DNA of 43,851 nt from JAYZDP01 sp036337765. Its GTDB lineage: Bacteria; Acidobacteriota; Thermoanaerobaculia; Multivoradales; Multivoraceae. Where the stretch lies: contig JAYZDP010000115.1 in the NCBI GenBank assembly GCA_036337765.1, forward strand, positions 1 to 43,851, written 5' to 3'. The notes beneath the pieces are model-generated. The model had not been told where the DNA came from, ran no database searches, and saw nothing but the letters and a program-made list of their open reading frames with translations. Numbering within the stretch: the stretch's first letter is position 1; each line of letters opens with the position of its first letter. The translations under genes and the position numbers were made by a program. Below, one piece after another: positions 16,965 through 25,297 of the stretch.

Positions 16965-18371
16965 GTGGAGTGGACCCCCATCGTCGTCGTAGGCCTTCTC
17001 CTCGGCATGACGATGCTCGGCGCGTGGCACGCGCGCCGCGTCAAGACGGCCGAGGACTTCGCGCTCGCCGGCCGCGGTCTCAACGCCTGGATCCTGTCGG
17101 GAACCCTGGTCGCCACCTGGATCGGCACCGGCTCCATCTTCGGCAACGCAGAGTTCACCTACGAGTTCGGGGCGATCGCCTTCTTCCTGCCGATCTCAGG
17201 CGCCCTCGGCATGCTGCTGCTGGCCTTCGTCGCGCCACGGGTGCGCGCACTACCCGCAGCCAGCGTGCCGCAGATCTTGGGTCTGAAGTTCGGCCCCCAC
17301 GCCCAAAGACTGGGCGCCCTGGCGTTGTTAGGCGCCTACATGATCATCGTCTCCTACCAGTACCGCGCCGGCGCCGCGATCTCCGAGCGCCTGTTCCCCG
17401 GTATCGACCTCGGCTTCGGCGAACAAAACGCCTGGCCGATCGCCTTCGCCTTCTTCGTCATCCTCTACACCGCGTTGGCGGGCCTGGTCAGTGTGGCCTG
17501 GACCGACGTGGTCAACGGGGTCGTGATGTCCGCTGGCATCCTGCTCGGCGTCGGCTACCTAGGGCTGCACTGGGATCCGGCCACCCAACCGATGCCCGAC
17601 TCCATGCTGAGCCTCGCGCACCCAGCGGGCGGCATCGGCTGGATCAATGTCCTGCTGCCGAGCTTTCTCCTGATCCTCGGCGACGCCAATCTGATGCAGC
17701 GCTTCCTCGCTGCCCGCTCGCCTGCCACAGCCAAGCGCGCGGCGCTAGCGACCTTCGCGGGCCTCGTCGTGCTCGAGACCGCGATCATCGCCATCGCCTT
17801 TTTCGGCAGAGCCATGCTGCCGGAGCCTCTAGCGAACCCGGGCCACGTGATCGTCGAGACCGCCTTCACCCTGCTGCCGGCCTTCATCGGGATCCTGCTC
17901 GCTTCGACGGTGATCGCGGTGATCGTGTCCACGGCCGACTCCTTCCTGCTCGCCTGCTCCACCACCGCGGCCACCGACCTCGCCGGCGGCATGACGACGC
18001 CGAAACGGCAACGAGGCCTGGTGGTCGTCTTCGGTCTGGTGGCGTTGGCGCTGGCCTACTCGAGTGACCGTTTCTTCTCAATGGCCCTCTATGCCTACAC
18101 CCTCTACGGCGTGACAATCACCCCTGCGATGGTGTGTGCGCTGATGTTCCCTGCCACCAAGGCCAGGGCGGTGGTCGCGGGCATGGGCGCCGGCCTTGGC
18201 TCGGCGCTACTGTGGAAGATTGCGCTGACCTACGAGTGGATAGCGTCCGGCAGCAGCATGGCCAGCGTTGACGCCGTGTTGCCCGCCTTGCTGGTGAACC
18301 TCGCTGTTCTCCTCGTCGTGAACGCGGCGACGCCGCATCGCGACGGCCCCACGCAAGCACCAGCCCGATAG
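16965..18371 (+). CDS. Sodium:solute symporter (SSS family)
   Basis: 468 residues from a GTG, with about 13 hydrophobic segments. The SSS pattern is clear: an N-terminal helix, then TAEDFALAGRGLNAWILSGT, TWIGTGSIFGNAEFTYEFGA and the sodium-site-bearing region VIVSTADSFLLACSTTAATD late in the protein. It would carry a small organic solute into the cell with Na+. The substrate is unknown. It lies divergent from the nitroreductase/PQQ dehydrogenase operon and convergent with the aminotransferase, whose stop codon is five bases beyond its own. Confidence 0.9.
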   Translation: MEWTPIVVVGLLLGMTMLGAWHARRVKTAEDFALAGRGLNAWILSGTLVATWIGTGSIFGNAEFTYEFGAIAFFLPISGALGMLLLAFVAPRVRALPAASVPQILGLKFGPHAQRLGALALLGAYMIIVSYQYRAGAAISERLFPGIDLGFGEQNAWPIAFAFFVILYTALAGLVSVAWTDVVNGVVMSAGILLGVGYLGLHWDPATQPMPDSMLSLAHPAGGIGWINVLLPSFLLILGDANLMQRFLAARSPATAKRAALATFAGLVVLETAIIAIAFFGRAMLPEPLANPGHVIVETAFTLLPAFIGILLASTVIAVIVSTADSFLLACSTTAATDLAGGMTTPKRQRGLVVVFGLVALALAYSSDRFFSMALYAYTLYGVTITPAMVCALMFPATKARAVVAGMGAGLGSALLWKIALTYEWIASGSSMASVDAVLPALLVNLAVLLVVNAATPHRDGPTQAPAR

Positions 18372-18376
18372 CCTTC

Positions 18377-19561
18377 TCAACCGTGGCGCTCGATGTATTG
18401 CACCACCCCGCCGAGGGCCCGCTCGAGCCGATCGTGGGACTGCGCAAAGCACAGCCGGAAGTAGGACTCGTTGCCCGGCCCAAACGTGAAACCTGGCGCC
18501 AGGCCGACGTTCGTCTGCTCCAGAACATCCTCGACGAAGGCAAGAGAGTCACGCAGGCCTTCAACCTCGGGGAAACCATAGAAGGCCCCTTCAGGAGTGC
18601 TGTAGCGAACTCGCGGATGGTCCTTGAGGTAGTGATCGACGATGTCGCGGCCACGGCTGTACTGAGCCTGCAGCTCACGTACGAAGTCCTCGCCCTCGGT
18701 GAGGGCGGCGATGCCACTGTGTTGGGTAAAGACCGCCGTGCCGGTGTTGAAGCACTCCGACAGGGCCGCCCACTGCACGGCGTGCCGACGCGGCGCCACC
18801 ACCCAGCCGATCCGCCAGCCGGTCATCGCCCAGGCCTTGGAGAATCCATTGACCACGATGACGGGGTCCTCGTCGTCCGCGATCTCCAGGAAAGAGGGTG
18901 CAACGGGGGCGTCAAAGACGGTCCGGTGATAGACCTCGTCCGCGATGAGAACCAGCCCTCGCTCCCTGCACAGATCGAGTAGCTCCCGCTGCTCAGCACG
19001 GCGCATGATCCAGCCCGTTGGATTGCACGGGGAGTTCACGAAGATCGCTTGCGTGTTGGGTCGGATCTCGGCCCGCAGATCTTCGAGATCGAGACGCCAA
19101 CCCTCCGGTGTCTGTCGTTGCCTGACATGCGAGACATCCGCCCCTGTCACCTGGAACACGTTGTAGATGTTCGGCCACACCGGCGAGACGACGAGCGCGT
19201 GATCTCCAGACGACAGCGCAAACTGCGCGGCAATGGTGATGCCGAGCATGGCAGAGCCCGGGACGCTGATGCGGTCCGGATGAACGTCGACACCATAGAG
19301 ACCGTCGAGGTAGACCTTGATGGCGTCGCGTAGCTCCTGGCATCCGCGGGTGTGGTTGTAGAACGTGTTCCCCTCGTCCAGCGCCGCCTTCGTCGCCTGA
19401 CGAATGAACGGCGGTGTAGGACAATCCCCTTCGCCGAACCACAGAGGGATCACGTCGGGGTCGTGGAGACGTTTGAAGGCGACTCCGGTGATCCCGTTCT
19501 GCTCCAGCAGTTCGATCTCTGGCCGGAAAGGCGGACGCCGCCCTGCGCGTGGGTCGTTCAT
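18377..19561 (-). CDS. Class I/II PLP-dependent aminotransferase
   Basis: 394 residues, fold type I. Visible active-site residues are N180 in NSPCNPTGW, D208 and Y211 in LIADEVYHRT, the PLP-binding lysine K242 in NGFSKAWAMTGWR with R250, and the substrate-carboxylate arginine in YFRLCFA near the end. It belongs to the aspartate/aromatic aminotransferase superfamily (subgroup I-gamma style); the amino donor and acceptor cannot be read from sequence. It is cytosolic. It is divergent from the PhyH gene at 19631, with a 69-base gap between the starts. Confidence 0.88.
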   Translation of the reverse strand: MNDPRAGRRPPFRPEIELLEQNGITGVAFKRLHDPDVIPLWFGEGDCPTPPFIRQATKAALDEGNTFYNHTRGCQELRDAIKVYLDGLYGVDVHPDRISVPGSAMLGITIAAQFALSSGDHALVVSPVWPNIYNVFQVTGADVSHVRQRQTPEGWRLDLEDLRAEIRPNTQAIFVNSPCNPTGWIMRRAEQRELLDLCRERGLVLIADEVYHRTVFDAPVAPSFLEIADDEDPVIVVNGFSKAWAMTGWRIGWVVAPRRHAVQWAALSECFNTGTAVFTQHSGIAALTEGEDFVRELQAQYSRGRDIVDHYLKDHPRVRYSTPEGAFYGFPEVEGLRDSLAFVEDVLEQTNVGLAPGFTFGPGNESYFRLCFAQSHDRLERALGGVVQYIERHG

Positions 19562-19630
19562 CGCAACGTCGATACTACGTTCTGTTCGCTACGATGCTGC
19601 GGCACCCGACGACAATACTGGAGATCTTCA

Positions 19631-20518
19631 ATGGCACTCGCTGACTACAACGTATACCCCGACGTCGACAACCTCATGCGGGATATCGAGACATACGAGC
19701 TGCACGAGCACGTTGTCGAGCTCGAGGCCTACGGCATGACTGCGGTGCCGCCGGAGAAGATGCACTCGAGTCGGGGCTTCGCTGACCGGTTGCGTGACGC
19801 CATCATTCGCACCTGCGAGAAGCGCAACGGCATCGAGATCGGCGACTACCGCACCGCGACCTCATCGAGGGACGAGACGGGCCGCAACAGCTGGGACCTC
19901 CTCGAGGAGGACGAGGTGTTTGTCGAGGCCGCCATCAACCCGGTGAACCTCACGTTGGTGCGCTGGCTGCTCGGACAGAGCGCCGTGTTCTCAGGTCAGA
20001 CCTGGATCATCAAGGCCGGCGGCGCCAAAGGCCTGGGGCTGCACAGCGACTCTCATGGCATTCCCCCGGGAGCCGGGCACATCGCCCACATGTGCAACGC
20101 ATCGTGGATCTGCACCGACTACGAAGGCTCAGCCGACGGACCCACGGTGTTCGTGCCCGGAAGTCACCACTACGGCAGGGCCACCCTGCCGCACGAATCG
20201 AGTCTCGAGAACACGCCTTTCAAGTTCGTGCCATTGATCGCCAAGGCCGGATCGCTGGCGATCTGGAACGGCGCGACCTGGCATGCCTCCGAAGCACGGT
20301 CGAATCCGGGCCTGCGCGTGACGCTGGTGCAGAACTACATGCGCAGCTACATGCGCGTCCAGCACGACTACGAGGGCACCTCGGCTCACCTGCTTGAGAA
20401 GTATCCGGAGCTCGAGCGCGTCATCGGCAAGGCGCTTTACCCCTACGCGGACAGCCGGAATCCAGATCGCAGCCGCGTCGGGCCGGTCATGAAGACCGGT
20501 ACCGACCCGTTTGCGTAA
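19631..20518 (+). CDS. Phytanoyl-CoA dioxygenase (PhyH) family oxygenase (first of two)
   Basis: 295 residues from the ATG at 19631, with GGAGA six bases upstream. It is a non-haem Fe(II)/2-oxoglutarate oxygenase with a cupin core: iron ligands H138 and D140 in LHSDSHG, distal H218 in TWHASEAR, and R229 placed to bind 2-oxoglutarate. VFVPGSHHYGRATLPHES is the usual loop between them. Members hydroxylate small or lipid-like molecules, often in secondary metabolism. The substrate is unknown. Downstream lies a stretch of decayed genes. Confidence 0.88.
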   Translation: MALADYNVYPDVDNLMRDIETYELHEHVVELEAYGMTAVPPEKMHSSRGFADRLRDAIIRTCEKRNGIEIGDYRTATSSRDETGRNSWDLLEEDEVFVEAAINPVNLTLVRWLLGQSAVFSGQTWIIKAGGAKGLGLHSDSHGIPPGAGHIAHMCNASWICTDYEGSADGPTVFVPGSHHYGRATLPHESSLENTPFKFVPLIAKAGSLAIWNGATWHASEARSNPGLRVTLVQNYMRSYMRVQHDYEGTSAHLLEKYPELERVIGKALYPYADSRNPDRSRVGPVMKTGTDPFA

Positions 20519-20537
20519 GCTGGGATTCTGGTCGCGA

Positions 20538-20720
20538 CTAGACGAAAGCCGGCGCAGGCACGTAGCCGCCCATCTCCTCTGCTACGAGCCGTGTGAACTC
20601 AATGGTCGTGCGGTCGTCAAACTCGGCCCCGATCGCCTGCAGGCCGATCAGATCGTGGGCCTTCAGGATGCGGTACACACTCGATTCCGGGCGGCGAGAG
20701 GGACTGACCAGCCCCAGCAT
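20538..20720 (-). pseudogene. Possible IS3-type transposase (OrfB) remnant
   Basis: On the minus strand, residues encoded at about 20696-20604 read RRPESSVYRILKAHDLIG and then GAEFDDRTT. This resembles the stretch just before the integrase core of IS3-family OrfB proteins (typically ...SSVYRLLKAHDLI... followed by a KAADEF-like segment and DKTT). Nothing downstream matches the DDE core and no inverted repeats are visible, so only a scrap remains. The rest of this frame to the stop at 20538 (IEFTRLVAEEMGGYVPA) is unrecognised and could be the tail of another gene. Confidence 0.35.
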
Positions 20721-21056
20721 CTACGCCACCCTGCCGGGCTCTACCGACGAGACCATCTACGTGATGGCGCACATGGACGGCTACTACGACGCAGCGCTCG
20801 ACAACGCCTCCGGCATGGCGGTGATGATCGGGCTGGCCGAGCGACCGGCGAGATGATGGCGATCGACCGAGACGCCCCGTCGGTGCAGCTCATACGGTCG
20901 CCCGAGCACAAGCACACCGATGGTGACGTCGCTGATCTGGTACCGGCCGCCGGGCTCGAGGCGGTCGCCCGGGCATTCGCCATGATCATCGACGGCGCCA
21001 ACAGCCTCGACCTCGTTGAGCTGCAGCCAAGCAGCCCGAATGTGTCGGGCCGCTGA
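20704..21056 (+). pseudogene. Internally deleted M28-family peptidase remnant
   Basis: Two plus-strand pieces in different frames. The first (about 20704-20841) reads TSPSIYATLPGSTDETIYVM, AHMDGYYDAALDNASGMAV, the part of an M28 aminopeptidase carrying the first zinc histidine and the aspartate. The second (20847-21056) reads APSVQLIRSPEHKHTDGDV and AGLEAVARAFAMIIDGAN, a C-terminal part with another metal histidine. The ~150 residues normally between them are missing, and there is no signal peptide or start. The remnant abuts an IS3-like scrap on the opposite strand, which may mark the deletion. Confidence 0.6.
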
Positions 21057-21066
21057 GCAACGGGGT

Positions 21067-21194
21067 GCTAGCGCAACCCGTGCAAGTAGCACGGGCCGCA
21101 GCCCTCCCCTCGGGTTCCGGGCCTGCGCGGCCAGCGCCCCCGGAGGGACAACAAGCTAGTGCGGCCCGTGGTAGCGACCACGGGTTGCGCTAGC
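21067..21194 (-). repeat. Palindromic interspersed element, copy 1
   Basis: 128 bases bounded by a perfect 16-base inverted repeat (21067-21082 and 21179-21194). Inside are the shared GC-rich core (21116-21148, 33 bases; itself able to fold through TCCGGG and CCCGGA) and two hairpins. One has 18-base arms 21155-21172 and 21177-21194 around a four-base loop, with three mismatches that would be G-U pairs in plus-strand RNA. The other pairs CCCGTGC at 21077-21083 with GCACGGG at 21089-21095 around AAGTA. The stop codon TAG of the enoyl-CoA hydratase gene (21192-21190) lies inside the outer arm. The core equals that of copy 3 except for one missing C. Confidence 0.8.
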
Positions 21195-21951
21195 GCCCTG
21201 GCCACTGCACCGGCCGACGCTCCGCGAAGGCACGGCCGCCAGCCTGGCGGTCTTCTGAGTTCATCACCCGGTTCTGCACGGAGCCCGTGATCTCATCGAT
21301 GTCGCCGTCTTCGAGCCCAGCCGCGCGGACCATCATCTCCTTCATGCCCTGCACGGCGACCGGGCTCAGGCCGGCTATGCGCTCAGCGACCTCTTCGGCC
21401 GCGCTCATGAGCTCGTCACCAGGCACGACCTGGTTGAGGATTCCCACCTCGTGGGCACGCTCAGCCGATACCCGGCCGGCCTGGAGCAGAAGCTCGGAGG
21501 CGATCGCCCACGGCATCATCTTGGGGAACCACCCTGAGGGGATGGTGGCGATGCCCCACTGCGGCTCGGGCAGCCAGAACGAGACGTCAGGCGTGCCGAT
21601 GCGGATGTCGGCATCCATGGCGATCCACATGCCATAGCCGATGACGTGCCCGTGCAAAGCCGCGATGATGGGTTTGTAGACCCCCTGCGTTCGTGTGATG
21701 TCGGGATAGTTGCCCGTGTACTCGAAGCGCTCCTGGGGAGCCCCGCCCGACAGATCGGCGCCGGCGCTGAAGCACTTCCCGCGCCCCGACAGAATGGCGA
21801 CCCTCATCTCGGGGTCGTCTCGGAAGTCGGCCCACGCCACCGCCAGCTCGGCGTGCAGCCGATCGTTCATCGCGTTGAGCTTGTCAGGCCGATTAAGGGC
21901 GACGTAGGCGACGTGCCCCCGCTTCTCGTAGTCGATCGTCTCCAGCTTCAC
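21190..21951 (-). CDS. Enoyl-CoA hydratase/isomerase family protein
   Basis: 253 residues from the GTG at 21951, which overlaps the upstream stop by four bases (GTGA) and so is probably translationally coupled. It is a crotonase fold: the first oxyanion loop is CFSAGADLSGG (about 60-70) and the second GHVIGYGMWIAMD (101-113). The two catalytic glutamates of hydratases appear to be kept, E129 in LPEPQWG and E154 in ASELLLQAGR. Hydration of a 2-enoyl-CoA is therefore plausible, though many crotonase relatives have other roles. The partner gene encodes an exported protein, which gives no hint of pathway. The stop codon forms part of palindromic element copy 1. Confidence 0.85.
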   Translation of the reverse strand: MKLETIDYEKRGHVAYVALNRPDKLNAMNDRLHAELAVAWADFRDDPEMRVAILSGRGKCFSAGADLSGGAPQERFEYTGNYPDITRTQGVYKPIIAALHGHVIGYGMWIAMDADIRIGTPDVSFWLPEPQWGIATIPSGWFPKMMPWAIASELLLQAGRVSAERAHEVGILNQVVPGDELMSAAEEVAERIAGLSPVAVQGMKEMMVRAAGLEDGDIDEITGSVQNRVMNSEDRQAGGRAFAERRPVQWPGR

Positions 21952-23051
21952 TCGTCCCCACTCCCGGTGCCTCGCTTCGACAACGCTTCCTGCTCGAGAA
22001 GACGGGCTCCGCGCATGACGTTGCCCATGGCGTAGTTGCCCTCGTGGCACGCGTACTCGTAGACGCTCTCGCCGGTCGTGCGCCAGATGTACTCACCTGT
22101 CCACGGTGCCGTCCAAACGGCGGGGTCGTCGACTGTGAAGCGGTAGAGCACCTCGCCGTTCGCCTGCTTGGTGAAGCGTTCCGTGACCTTCATGTTCTCC
22201 GAGCCACCGCGGCCCTGCGTAAACGACCGGAAGTTCGTGCTCTCGACCACCAGTGTGTCGCCTTCCCACCAACCGATCGAGTCTCCGAGCCACCGCTTGA
22301 TGTGGGCGGGCGGATGCTCCGAGTTCAGACGAACGATGCGGCTGTCGTGATTCATCTCTATGAGGATCATCACGTAGTCGTCGGTCTGCACGATCTGCTT
22401 GTAGTTGTTGTAGAGAGCCGGAAACGTGGGGGTGGCACCGGTGAAACCGAGCAAGCAGCGCTCGGCCGCCGGCCGCATCTCGATGTCGTCGTAGGGACCC
22501 CACTCGTCGTCGATCCACCACGCGGTGCCGGTGTTCGGCTGACCGAAAGCCGCCCTCTCGGCGAGCCTCGCCAGGGCCTCGGGGGTCATGTCCGGAAGTC
22601 GCCCGTTCTCCGGCTCGACCAGAATCGAGGTACGCCACTTGCCGTCGATCTTGGTGGACAGTTCCCCCTTGTCCATGTAGAAGCCGTTGTAGCCACCGCT
22701 ACCGCCAGAGGCCCGCTCAATGGCCGGATCAAAGATCGGAATGCCCCCCACGGGTGGCGCTTCTCTGTCGGGATCGCTAGGCGCCAGATCGGCCGCGTAG
22801 ATCTCGGCCTTGCGCCTGGCAATGGCGTCGGCCTCCTCGTCGGTGAGGGTGAGCCGATCCCCGAACTCAGCCGGTCGAGCCAGCGGCGTCAGTGTTGCGG
22901 CATCGTAGGTGCCGGAGAGGTCAGGGCGCCCGCTCGCGGTGCGAGCAATGGCATCCGTCTGTGCCCAGCTCGCCAGCGATAGAGCGACCAGGGCAATCCA
23001 GACTAGCGCGGTCTTGCCCGCGGTGCGAGATGCTGTATCGAAGGACCTCAT
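21948..23051 (-). CDS. Exported conserved protein, GRPDLSGTYD family (first of two)
   Basis: 367 residues with a Sec signal (ALVALSLASWAQ). Its mature N-terminus SGRPDLSGTYDAATLTPLAR is followed by conserved blocks NTGTAWW, GPYDDIEMRPAAERC, FPALYNNYKQIVQT, WLGDSIGWWEGDTLVVE and YEYACHEGNYAMGN. The same blocks occur in the gene at 36898-37965, so they are paralogues. The family is common as a hypothetical protein in soil and marine bacteria; I know of no assigned activity. The tryptophan-rich beta-strand repeats and single cysteines suggest a periplasmic beta-rich domain. It is coupled to the enoyl-CoA hydratase gene by a four-base overlap. Confidence 0.75.
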   Translation of the reverse strand: MRSFDTASRTAGKTALVWIALVALSLASWAQTDAIARTASGRPDLSGTYDAATLTPLARPAEFGDRLTLTDEEADAIARRKAEIYAADLAPSDPDREAPPVGGIPIFDPAIERASGGSGGYNGFYMDKGELSTKIDGKWRTSILVEPENGRLPDMTPEALARLAERAAFGQPNTGTAWWIDDEWGPYDDIEMRPAAERCLLGFTGATPTFPALYNNYKQIVQTDDYVMILIEMNHDSRIVRLNSEHPPAHIKRWLGDSIGWWEGDTLVVESTNFRSFTQGRGGSENMKVTERFTKQANGEVLYRFTVDDPAVWTAPWTGEYIWRTTGESVYEYACHEGNYAMGNVMRGARLLEQEALSKRGTGSGDE

Positions 23052-23123
23052 TCTCTACCCCTTTCCCTTGATTGCGGCGTGGAGTCGCTTTTCAATCCTA
23101 CCGTCTCGATGCACTCCCCACCG

Positions 23124-24005
23124 CTACGGCTTGGGGTGACCCATGAGCCACTCGACCACCAACGGCGAGAAGTGCTCCGAGAGTCCCGGGACGTGGGACC
23201 CCTCGGCAATCGTCCACAACTCCGCAGATCCGCCAACTTGGCAACTGCTCGTATAGCGTGTGATCGACGTCTCAGGCCCCTCCAGAGTACCTACCAAGTC
23301 AACAGTGCCCACGTCCATGCCGCTCGCGTCACAGCCGTTGCGCGTCGCCCAACCCTCGACCGTCCGCTCTGCGCCGGTATATGAGCCGACGCCCTGAATG
23401 TCGCCACCGCCATATGAGATGGTCTCATCTGCGGTTCCGTGAATCTGCAGGACGTGTACCGGATTCGCCGTCGTAGCGGGCGCCTCCGGGTCATCGGCCC
23501 CCGCGAGACTGACGATGGCCGCGATCGTGGCCGGGTGGTCGCGGGCCAGGCGATAGGACATGAAGCCACCGTTGGAGTGCCCAACGAGGAAGACACGCTT
23601 GTCGTCGATCCGATAGACGGCCTTGATCTTGTCGATCAGGCCCGAAAGGTAGGTCGAATCGTCGACGGCCATTCCACCGAAGTTGCAGCAGGCCTTCGTG
23701 GCGTTCCAGAATCTGGGGTTTTTCATCCCGAAGACATCGCCCTCGGCGGCCGTTCCATCCGGCGTCGCCAGGATGAACCCGTAGGTGTCCACCAGAGCGC
23801 TGAACTTCATGTACTCGTCCTGGCCGTCGCCACTACTACCGAAGCCGTGCAGCAGGACGATCAGCGGTGTGGCGGTCTCGCGACTGTAGCTCGCCGGAAC
23901 GGTCAGCGCTACGTCCCCGCGGCCCGCATCGATCGACTGAGCAGCGGCCATCTGTGGAGAGGCAAGCAGAGCGGCTACGAGGAGCGCGTAGGAAACGGTG
24001 CGCAT
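23124..24005 (-). CDS. LpqC/PHB-depolymerase-type exported esterase
   Basis: 293 residues from the ATG at 24005. A signal peptide ends ASPQMAAAQ (about 23). The fold is that of LpqC-like poly(3-hydroxybutyrate) depolymerases and feruloyl/acetylxylan esterases: HGFGSSGDGQD oxyanion region (53-63), nucleophile S144 in VGHSNGGFMSY, acid D193 in IHGTADETI and H271 in EGSHVPG. Two cysteines in KACCNFGG and a C225/C255 pair could form disulfides, as usual for secreted members. It would hydrolyse ester bonds of polymers or aromatic esters outside the cytoplasm. It begins 128 bases from the divergent gene at 24134 and ends 72 bases before the next same-strand start. Confidence 0.85.
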   Translation of the reverse strand: MRTVSYALLVAALLASPQMAAAQSIDAGRGDVALTVPASYSRETATPLIVLLHGFGSSGDGQDEYMKFSALVDTYGFILATPDGTAAEGDVFGMKNPRFWNATKACCNFGGMAVDDSTYLSGLIDKIKAVYRIDDKRVFLVGHSNGGFMSYRLARDHPATIAAIVSLAGADDPEAPATTANPVHVLQIHGTADETISYGGGDIQGVGSYTGAERTVEGWATRNGCDASGMDVGTVDLVGTLEGPETSITRYTSSCQVGGSAELWTIAEGSHVPGLSEHFSPLVVEWLMGHPKP

Positions 24006-24133
24006 GAGCATTCCCCTTTCGGCAGGCCTGAGACTGTCGGACTTTGGAGTCGGCAGTCTATACGCCTGCTCGGTATCCACCATTTTCGACACCACGGCAA
24101 GACCCGAGCTTAGACTGGTCTCCGACACCCGCC

Positions 24134-25234
24134 ATGAACCGCTCGCACCTTTTTGCTCGAACTCTGCTTGCCGGCGTCGTGCTCTGGGCACAGACAGCTC
24201 CCGCGCGCGGCCAGGCCTCGACCGACACGACTCCCCGCCTGGGTGCGCTCGTCGAATCGATGTCCGAGCCGGGCGGCTACTTCGACACCGATAACCTCGT
24301 TTCGAACGAGGCCTCGTACGTACAAGTCATCGACAAGCTCGAGCCTGTGGGCGGCGCCTACATCGGCGTCGGACCCGAGCAGAACTTCAACTACATCGCT
24401 CGCAGCCGTCCAACGTGGGCGTTCATCGTCGACGTGCGGCGCGACAACATGATTCATGTCCTGCTGCTCACCGCCGTGCTCGCCGAGGCGGCGACTCCTG
24501 CCGACTACCTGGCGATGCTCTTCTCGCGAAAGGTCGAAATCGAGGCCAACTCGGAGCTCGAAGCGACCGTGCGAGCAATCGCCTCGGCGAAATCAAGCGA
24601 AGCTGACTTCGAGCGCAACCTCGCACGTGTCAGAAAGACACTCGAGAACGAATTCGCAGTCGTGCTTCCAACTGCCGATTGGGAGCGGCTGGCTCGTTTC
24701 TACGTCACCTACTTCCAGGCGGGCCTCCGTCTCAGCTTCACTAGCCACGGTCTCTCAGGGTGGGGCCGCTATCCCAGCTACCAGGATCTGGCTCTCGCGC
24801 GGACGCCGAGCGACCAGCCCGCCCACTTCCTCGCCTCGGACGAGGACTACCAGTTCGTGCGAGCGCTTGCCCGCAACGGACGGCTGGTACCGGTGGTGGG
24901 TGACTTCGCCGGCGATACGGCGCTGCGCGCAGTTGGCCGTTTCCTTCGCGAACACAACGAGGCGGTCTCGACCTTCTACACCTCGAATGTCGAGTTCTAC
25001 CTGGCGCGCTCCCGCAGCTTCGGCGCCTGGGTCGAGAACGTTCGGTCACTGCCGCTCCACAAGGACGCGACCTTCATCCGCGCCTACTTCGACTACGGCC
25101 GAAGGCACCCACAAAGCGTGCCGGGTACCCGCAGCACAATGGTCCGCCAGCATGTCTCGACCTTCCTCGAGCTGTGGGACCAGGGAGAGTTTCGCAGCTA
25201 CTGGGACGTCAGCGTTCGCGATGCTCTTCCGTGA
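24134..25234 (+). CDS. Exported conserved protein, possibly methyltransferase-fold
   Basis: 366 residues from the ATG at 24134, with a signal peptide to about residue 27 (PARGQA). Two blocks stand out: GGAYIGVGPEQN at 73-84, which has the look of a glycine-rich nucleotide loop, and FIVDVRRDN at 97-105, where the aspartate ends a strand as in the SAM-binding acidic position of class I methyltransferases. Helical segments follow. Nearly the same pair of blocks occurs in a conserved hypothetical family I recall but cannot name. A signal peptide on a SAM-dependent enzyme would be odd, so the fold assignment is tentative. The following gene starts 63 bases later on the same strand. Confidence 0.65.
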   Translation: MNRSHLFARTLLAGVVLWAQTAPARGQASTDTTPRLGALVESMSEPGGYFDTDNLVSNEASYVQVIDKLEPVGGAYIGVGPEQNFNYIARSRPTWAFIVDVRRDNMIHVLLLTAVLAEAATPADYLAMLFSRKVEIEANSELEATVRAIASAKSSEADFERNLARVRKTLENEFAVVLPTADWERLARFYVTYFQAGLRLSFTSHGLSGWGRYPSYQDLALARTPSDQPAHFLASDEDYQFVRALARNGRLVPVVGDFAGDTALRAVGRFLREHNEAVSTFYTSNVEFYLARSRSFGAWVENVRSLPLHKDATFIRAYFDYGRRHPQSVPGTRSTMVRQHVSTFLELWDQGEFRSYWDVSVRDALP

Positions 25235-25297
25235 CTGCGTACCAGCGGCGTGCTCTCGCAGTTCTACAATGACTTCCCTCAATTCAAGGGAGATCGC

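Noticed and set aside
21067..21194. Integron attC site
   Set aside because: Stem-loops next to stop codons recall attC, but RYYYAAC/GTTRRRY core sites are absent from copies 2 and 3 and no integrase is present.
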